NCBI RefSeq assembly: GCF_014647895.1
Contig: NZ_BMQB01000002.1
Span: 124,001-188,000, forward strand
DNA length: 64,000 nt
DNA from: Pilimelia anulata
GTDB taxonomy: Bacteria > Actinomycetota > Actinomycetes > Mycobacteriales > Micromonosporaceae
Direction of reading: 5' to 3'
Part shown: positions 59,961 through 64,000 of the stretch, piece by piece
How positions within the stretch are numbered: position 1 is the first letter of the stretch
Layout of the letters: each line of letters starts with the position of its first letter
Translations under genes and position numbers: made by a program
The notes under the pieces: generated by a model
What the model saw: the letters and a program-made list of their open reading frames with translations, nothing else
What the model was told of the DNA's origin: nothing
Database searches by the model: none

Positions 59961-60605
59961 TCAGGCAGGCAGGGCGATCGCCGCGACCAGCAGCCCGTCG
60001 GCCGCCGCCCACCGGCCGGTGAACCCGCGCAGCGGCTCCCCCCGGTACGCCGGCCCCTCGACCAGCAGCGCCGCGGTGAACGTCCCGTCGGCGGCCAGCG
60101 CGACCCGCGCCTCCTCGAAGCCCAGCCAGCGCCGGGCCAGCGGGTACCACGCCTTGTACACCGCCTCCTTCGCGCAGAACAGCAGCCGGTCGGCGTGCGC
60201 GGTCACCGGCGCGCCGGCCAGCTCGCCGGGCAGCGCGATCACGTCGGCCACCCCGTCGGGCAGCGGCGCGGCCGGCTCGGCGTCCAGCCCGACCGCCGCG
60301 TACGCCGCCGCCCGGGCCACCGCGGCGCCGCGGAAGCCGGCGCAGTGGGTCATGCTGCCGACCACGCCCGCCGGCCAGGCCGGCGCGCCGCCCTCGCCCC
60401 GGGGCAGCGGCACGGGCGGCTCGCCGAGGTCGGCCAGGGCGCGCCGGGCGCAGGCGCGGACGGTCCGGTACTCCCGCTGCCGGCCGGCCACCGCGCGGGC
60501 GAGCTGCGCCTCCTCGGCCGGCCAGGCGGTCGGCTCGGTCAGGTCCGCGCGGGTCTCGGCGTGCCGCACGTCCGGGGGCAGGACAGCGGCGAGCAGGCCC
60601 GTCAT
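59961..60605 (-). CDS. 4'-phosphopantetheinyl transferase (EntD/Sfp type)
   Basis: 214 residues. It adds the phosphopantetheine arm of CoA to carrier proteins of polyketide or peptide synthases. Motifs are GVVGSMTHCAGF, VGLDAEPAAPLP (metal-binding Asp/Glu) and LLFCAKEAVYKAWYPL (the WxxKEA-type motif as FCAKEA), in the order of EntD-like enzymes. Its ATG overlaps the stop of the cobalamin adenosyltransferase (ATGA). It suggests carrier-dependent natural products elsewhere in the genome. Confidence 0.9.
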   Translation of the reverse strand: MTGLLAAVLPPDVRHAETRADLTEPTAWPAEEAQLARAVAGRQREYRTVRACARRALADLGEPPVPLPRGEGGAPAWPAGVVGSMTHCAGFRGAAVARAAAYAAVGLDAEPAAPLPDGVADVIALPGELAGAPVTAHADRLLFCAKEAVYKAWYPLARRWLGFEEARVALAADGTFTAALLVEGPAYRGEPLRGFTGRWAAADGLLVAAIALPA

Positions 60606-61180
60606 GCGCCGCGCTGGCCGCCGGGCACCCAGCGGACGTCGCCGTCCGGGTTCGCCGATCTCGACAGAATGAACAACAGGTCGGACAACCGGTTGAGATA
60701 CTTTGCCGGCAGGGTGCTGGTCTGCTCGGGCTCGACGTCGAGCAGCGCCCAGGCGCTGCGCTCGGCGCGCCGCGCCACGGTGCGCGCCACATGCAGCAGG
60801 GCGGCGCCGGGGGTGCCGCCGGGCAGGACGAAGGAGTCGAGCGCCGGCAGCGGCTCATTGAACCGGTCGCACCACGCCTCGAGGCGGGTGACGTACTCCT
60901 CGCTGACCCGCAGCGGGGCGTACGGGGGGTTGGGGGTGATCGGGTTGCACAGGTCGGCACCGACGTCGAACAGGTCGTTCTGCACCGTGGTGAGCACCGC
61001 GCGGATCTCGCCGGGCAGCCCGCCGAGCGCCAGCGCCGCGCCGATGGCGGCGTTGCACTCGTCGGCGTCGGCGAACGCGGCGATCCGCGGCGCCGTCTTG
61101 GCCACTTTCTCGTTGTTGCCCAGCCGGGTCGTGCCGGCGTCGCCGGCGCGCGTGTAGATCCGGGTGAGGTGAACTCCCAT
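60602..61180 (-). CDS. Cob(I)alamin adenosyltransferase, PduO type
   Basis: 192 residues. Transfers the adenosyl group of ATP to cob(I)alamin to give coenzyme B12. Motifs: the ATP-binding [14 protein letters not shown] near the N-terminus, [28 protein letters not shown] and [21 protein letters not shown] -10 element (minus strand, 61188-61193) lies seven bases before ATG, so it may be leaderless. It is divergent from murA with overlapping start regions, as in mycobacteria (the Rv1314c/murA arrangement). Confidence 0.93.
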   Translation of the reverse strand: MGVHLTRIYTRAGDAGTTRLGNNEKVAKTAPRIAAFADADECNAAIGAALALGGLPGEIRAVLTTVQNDLFDVGADLCNPITPNPPYAPLRVSEEYVTRLEAWCDRFNEPLPALDSFVLPGGTPGAALLHVARTVARRAERSAWALLDVEPEQTSTLPAKYLNRLSDLLFILSRSANPDGDVRWVPGGQRGA

Positions 61181-61187
61181 GACGCCC

Positions 61188-61193
61188 AGCGTA
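61188..61193 (-). promoter_or_regulatory. -10 element TACGCT of the adenosyltransferase gene
   Basis: Read on the minus strand, TACGCT is followed by seven bases (GGGCGTC) and the ATG at 61180, giving a leaderless or nearly leaderless transcript. Confidence 0.5.
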
Positions 61194-61258
61194 CGTGCGC
61201 CCGCCCCGCAGCCGGGGGTCTGGCCGCCGTTGGACCTGCCGGAGACCGCCGGCGAACC

Positions 61259-61264
61259 TACGAT
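61259..61264 (+). promoter_or_regulatory. -10 element TACGAT before murA
   Basis: TACGAT followed by seven bases reaches a GTG at 61272, matching the leaderless pattern. It overlaps the alternative ATG start at 61263. Confidence 0.4.
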
Positions 61265-61271
61265 GGCCGAC

Positions 61272-62555
61272 GTGGACGTGATCCGGATCGCCGGTGCCGC
61301 CCGGCTGGCCGGGGAGGTCCCGGTGGTGGGCGCGAAGAACTCGGCGCTCAAGCTGATGGCCGCCGCGCTGCTGGCGCCCGGCCGCACGGTGGTGGCCAAC
61401 GTGCCGCGGATCACCGACATCGCGATCATGGCGGAGGTGCTGCGCCGGATCGGCTGCGAGGTGGTGTTCACCGCCGACGAGGTGGCCATCGAGGTGCCGG
61501 AGCGGCCGGGGACCGAGGCCGACTACGACCTGGTCCGGCGGCTGCGCGCGTCCATCTGCGTGCTCGGGCCGCTGCTGGCCCGCCGCGGCGAGGTCCGGGT
61601 GGCCCACCCCGGCGGCGACGCGATCGGCTCGCGCGGCCTGGACATGCACATCGCCGGGCTGACCGCGATGGGCGCCCGGGTGTCCGGCGCGCACGGGTTC
61701 GTCATCGCCCGCAGCCCGCAGCGGCTGCGCGGCGCGCACATCCGGCTGGACTTCCCCAGCGTCGGCGCCACCGAGAACCTGCTCATGGCCGCGGTCCTCG
61801 CCGACGGCGAGACGGTGATCGACAACGTGGCCCGGGAGCCGGAGATCGCCGACCTGTGCGCGATGCTGACCGGGATGGGCGCGGTGATCGACGGCGTCGG
61901 CACGTCCGCCCTGCACATCACCGGCGTGGACGCGCTGCACCCGGTCCGGCACACCACCATCGGCGATCGGATCGTGGCCGGGACGTGGGCGTTCGGGGCG
62001 GTGATGACGTACGGGGACGTGACCGTCACCGGCGTCGACCCCGCGCACCTGGCGGTGGCGCTGGACAAGCTCGTGGACGCGGGCGCGCTGGTCGAGACGC
62101 GGGCGCCGGGCGGGTTCCGGGTGCGGATGGACGGGCGGCCGCGCGCGGTCGACGTGGCGACGCTGCCGTACCCCGGCTTCGCCACCGACCTGCTGCCGAT
62201 GGCGATCGGCCTGGCCGCGGTCGCCGAGGGCGCCTCGCTGATCACCGAGAACATCTTCGACGGCCGGTTCATGTTCATCAACGAGATGCTGCGGCTGGGC
62301 GCGCACGTGCGCACCGACGGGCACCACGCGGTCGTCCGGGGGCAGCCGGCGCTGTCCGGGGCGCCGGTGCGGGCCACCGACATCCGCGCGGGCGCCGGGC
62401 TGGTCATCGCGGCGCTGACCGCCGAGGGGGAGACCACGGTCAGCCACGCGCACCACATCGACCGCGGGTACCCCGACTTCGTCGAGCACCTGCGGCGGCT
62501 CGGCGCGCCGGTCGCCCGGGCGGCGGCGCCCGCGGAGCCGGCGTACGTGTTCTGA
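61272..62555 (+). CDS. murA: UDP-N-acetylglucosamine 1-carboxyvinyltransferase
   Basis: 427 residues from GTG. First committed step of peptidoglycan synthesis, transferring enolpyruvate to UDP-GlcNAc. Blocks: [49 protein letters not shown], and the active-site loop [20 protein letters not shown], in which the usual catalytic Cys is Asp (residue 116 here), as in mycobacterial MurA; this change confers fosfomycin resistance. The start was chosen from the TACGAT spacing and the length of the mycobacterial enzyme; ATG at 61263 would add three residues. Confidence 0.95.
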   Translation: MDVIRIAGAARLAGEVPVVGAKNSALKLMAAALLAPGRTVVANVPRITDIAIMAEVLRRIGCEVVFTADEVAIEVPERPGTEADYDLVRRLRASICVLGPLLARRGEVRVAHPGGDAIGSRGLDMHIAGLTAMGARVSGAHGFVIARSPQRLRGAHIRLDFPSVGATENLLMAAVLADGETVIDNVAREPEIADLCAMLTGMGAVIDGVGTSALHITGVDALHPVRHTTIGDRIVAGTWAFGAVMTYGDVTVTGVDPAHLAVALDKLVDAGALVETRAPGGFRVRMDGRPRAVDVATLPYPGFATDLLPMAIGLAAVAEGASLITENIFDGRFMFINEMLRLGAHVRTDGHHAVVRGQPALSGAPVRATDIRAGAGLVIAALTAEGETTVSHAHHIDRGYPDFVEHLRRLGAPVARAAAPAEPAYVF

Positions 62556-62560
62556 GCCCA

Positions 62561-62579
62561 CCCGCCGGCCGCCGGCGGG
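62561..62579 (+). terminator. Short hairpin after murA
   Basis: An 8-bp stem CCCGCCGG / CCGGCGGG with a 3-nt loop starts six nt after the stop. No U-tract; weak evidence for termination. Confidence 0.4.
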
Positions 62580-62634
62580 GCGCGGCGGCCGGTAGGGTCG
62601 CGGCGGAGTTGTTCGTCCGGACAGGAGGTACCCC

Positions 62635-63483
62635 ATGGCGGGTCGGCTGGCAGTGATCGGCGCGGGACTGATGGGCGCGGGGATCGCCCAGGTGGCGGCG
62701 GCCGCGGGCTGGCGGGTCACCCTGCGCGACCTGGACGACGCGGCCGTGCAGCGCGGGCTCGACGGCATCCGCGCCTCGCTGGGCAGGTTCGCCGGCAAGG
62801 GGAAGATCAGCGAGGCGGACGCCGCCGCGGCGCTGGACCGGATCACCCCGACCACCGAGCTGGACGCCGCCGCCGAGGCGGACATCGTCGTCGAGGCCGT
62901 CTTCGAGAAGATCGAGATCAAGCACGAGGTGTTCCGCGCGCTGGACAAGATCTGCCGGGACGGCGCCGTGCTGGCCACCAACACCTCGGCGATCCCGATC
63001 ACGCAGATCGCCGCCGTGACGCAGCGGCCCGAGGCCGTGGTGGGTACGCACTTCTTCTCGCCCGTACCGATGATGCAGCTCTGCGAGCTGGTCCGCGGCT
63101 TCAAGACCAGCGACGCCACGCTCGCGGCGGCGCGGGAGTTCGCCGAGGGCGTCGGCAAGACCTGCATCGTCGTCCAGCGGGACATCGCCGGCTTCGTCAC
63201 CACCCGGCTGATCTGCGCCCTGGTGATGGAGGCGGTGAAGCTGGTCGAGACCGGCGTGGTCAGCGCCGAGGACCTGGACACCGCCTGCAAGCTCGGCTTC
63301 GGGCACGTGATGGGCCCGCTGGCCACCTGCGACCTCACCGGAACGGACATCCTGCTCAACGCGGCGAAAAACATCTACGCCGACACCGCGGACGAGAAGT
63401 TCTTCCCGCCGGAGCTGCTGCAGCGGATGGTCGCCGCGGGCGACCTCGGCCGCAAGTCCGGCCGCGGCTTCTACCAGCACTGA
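62635..63483 (+). CDS. 3-hydroxybutyryl-CoA dehydrogenase
   Basis: 282 residues. Rossmann motif LAVIGAGLMGAGIAQVAA, VVEAVFEKIEIKHEVF, catalytic His/Glu region VVGTHFFSPVPMMQL, ATNTSAIPI, RDIAGFVTTRLI, and a C-terminal helical domain with LGFGHVMGPLATCDLTGTD. It interconverts 3-hydroxybutyryl-CoA and acetoacetyl-CoA with NAD(P). ATG follows AGGAGGTACCCC. A TAGGGT (62593-62598) about 40 bases upstream may be its -10. It resembles the FadB2/Hbd group of actinobacteria. Confidence 0.93.
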   Translation: MAGRLAVIGAGLMGAGIAQVAAAAGWRVTLRDLDDAAVQRGLDGIRASLGRFAGKGKISEADAAAALDRITPTTELDAAAEADIVVEAVFEKIEIKHEVFRALDKICRDGAVLATNTSAIPITQIAAVTQRPEAVVGTHFFSPVPMMQLCELVRGFKTSDATLAAAREFAEGVGKTCIVVQRDIAGFVTTRLICALVMEAVKLVETGVVSAEDLDTACKLGFGHVMGPLATCDLTGTDILLNAAKNIYADTADEKFFPPELLQRMVAAGDLGRKSGRGFYQH

Positions 63484-63569
63484 GCCGATCGGCGCGCCGG
63501 TCCGCTCAGGTCCGGGCCGGCGCGGCCGATGGTCCCCGATGGAGTACCCCTGCGTCCGGTGAGGTCCCG

Positions 63570-64000
63570 ATGGGCAAGCAGCGCACGGCGGAGGGCGACC
63601 AGGTCGCCGAGCTGCTGCGTACCGCGAAGCGCTCGCTCGGGCTCAGCGTGGCCTTCCTCAGCCGGTTCGAGGGCGACAAGCAGCACCTGGACGTGGTCGA
63701 GTCGTCGATCCCGCTGCTGTTCCGCGAGGGCGTGACGCAGGTCCGCGAGACGTCGCTGTGCCAGGCGATCCTGGACCGCAAGCTGCCGGCCGTCATCCCC
63801 GACCTGACGCAGTACCCCGCCGCGATGCGGCTGCCCGCGGCCCGGCTGCCGCGGATCCGCAGCTTCGTGTCGGCGCCGGTGGTGCTGTCGGACGGCACGC
63901 TGTACGGCACCTTCTGCGCCGCCGGCATGACCGCGGACAGCGACCTGACCCCGCGGGACGCGAAGCTCATGGACGTGCTCGCCCGGGCCGCGGCGGTGGT
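63570..64000 (+). CDS. GAF-domain protein, N-terminal part
   Basis: The first ~143 residues of a gene cut by the window edge. The reading starts MGKQRTAEGDQVAELLRTAK and continues with a GAF fold: LGLSVAFLSRFEGDKQHLDV, ETSLCQAILDRKLPAVIPDL, SFVSAPVVLSDGTLYGTFC. GAF domains bind small ligands such as nucleotides or haem. In actinomycetes this type of GAF often precedes an EAL, GGDEF or histidine kinase module, which cannot be checked here. GTGAGG lies upstream of the ATG. Confidence 0.75.
   Translation, partial: MGKQRTAEGDQVAELLRTAKRSLGLSVAFLSRFEGDKQHLDVVESSIPLLFREGVTQVRETSLCQAILDRKLPAVIPDLTQYPAAMRLPAARLPRIRSFVSAPVVLSDGTLYGTFCAAGMTADSDLTPRDAKLMDVLARAAAV

Noticed and set aside
60855..63374. 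An 839-codon minus-strand frame opposite murA and the hydroxybutyryl-CoA dehydrogenase
   Set aside because: It is antisense to two genes with complete motifs and has shadow-type Arg/Gly/His composition.

Overview
The window is about 73-75% G+C, has strongly G/C-biased third codon positions, many GTG starts, and the conserved block argS-lysA-hom-thrC-thrB-rho-rpmE-prfA-prmC-tsaC-glyA-atp-murA. This is a chromosomal segment of an actinomycete, most likely a Micromonosporaceae-type organism; the family is inferred from gene order and protein style, not proven.

Layout. (1) 1-8.1 kb: an acyl-activation cluster (ABC ATPase fragment, AMP-dependent CoA ligase, a two-part CaiB/BaiF CoA transferase, a divergent acyl-CoA dehydrogenase), a GH88/105-like hydrolase with an MFS transporter, and a CysO-like sulfur carrier with its Mec-like JAMM peptidase. 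(2) 8.4-17.4 kb: a cell-surface locus with a small membrane protein, a 685-residue collagen-like protein, two DUF2334 deacetylase-fold proteins (one carrying Ig and FnIII modules), a membrane-anchored protein and a processive GT2 glycosyltransferase. It resembles a synthase-plus-deacetylase exopolysaccharide system of unknown product. (3) 17.5-22.6 kb: a less G+C-rich accessory strip with a frameshifted membrane gene, orphan ORFs, a lipid kinase, a MerR-type regulator and an IS3 transposase remnant, ending at tRNA-Arg(CCG). (4) 22.7-28.4 kb: PspC-domain proteins divergent from a PspC-type sensor kinase and response regulator, then DUF305 and DUF3105 membrane proteins.

(5) 28.6-49 kb: the housekeeping block for Arg-tRNA, Lys/Thr biosynthesis, Rho, L31, RF1 and its methylase PrmC, TsaC, a low-Mr phosphatase and GlyA. 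It is interrupted by lineage-specific cargo: a polysaccharide deacetylase and an MFS exporter between thrC and thrB, a nitric oxide synthase between rho and rpmE, and a ricin-type lectin with a diguanylate cyclase between prfA and prmC. (6) 48.8-59.9 kb: the F1Fo ATP synthase operon atpI-Z-B-E-F-H-A-G-D ends at a strong intrinsic terminator after atpD. The epsilon gene atpC lies about 3 kb away, behind a secreted beta-propeller gene and an LCP gene. (7) 59.4-64 kb: DUF2550, a phosphopantetheinyl transferase coupled to a PduO-type adenosyltransferase, murA with the Asp (fosfomycin-resistant) active-site variant, 3-hydroxybutyryl-CoA dehydrogenase, and the start of a GAF-domain gene.

Several housekeeping genes (argS, thrB, glyA, MFS 35064, cob adenosyltransferase, murA) show a TANNNT -10 element 6-7 nt before the start codon and no ribosome binding site, as expected for leaderless mRNAs. 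The strongest candidates for new biology are the collagen/GT2/DUF2334 surface locus, the split ATP synthase operon, the nitric oxide synthase insertion, and small regulatory structures: a 34-bp palindrome over a promoter and a 13-codon ORF coupled to prfA.
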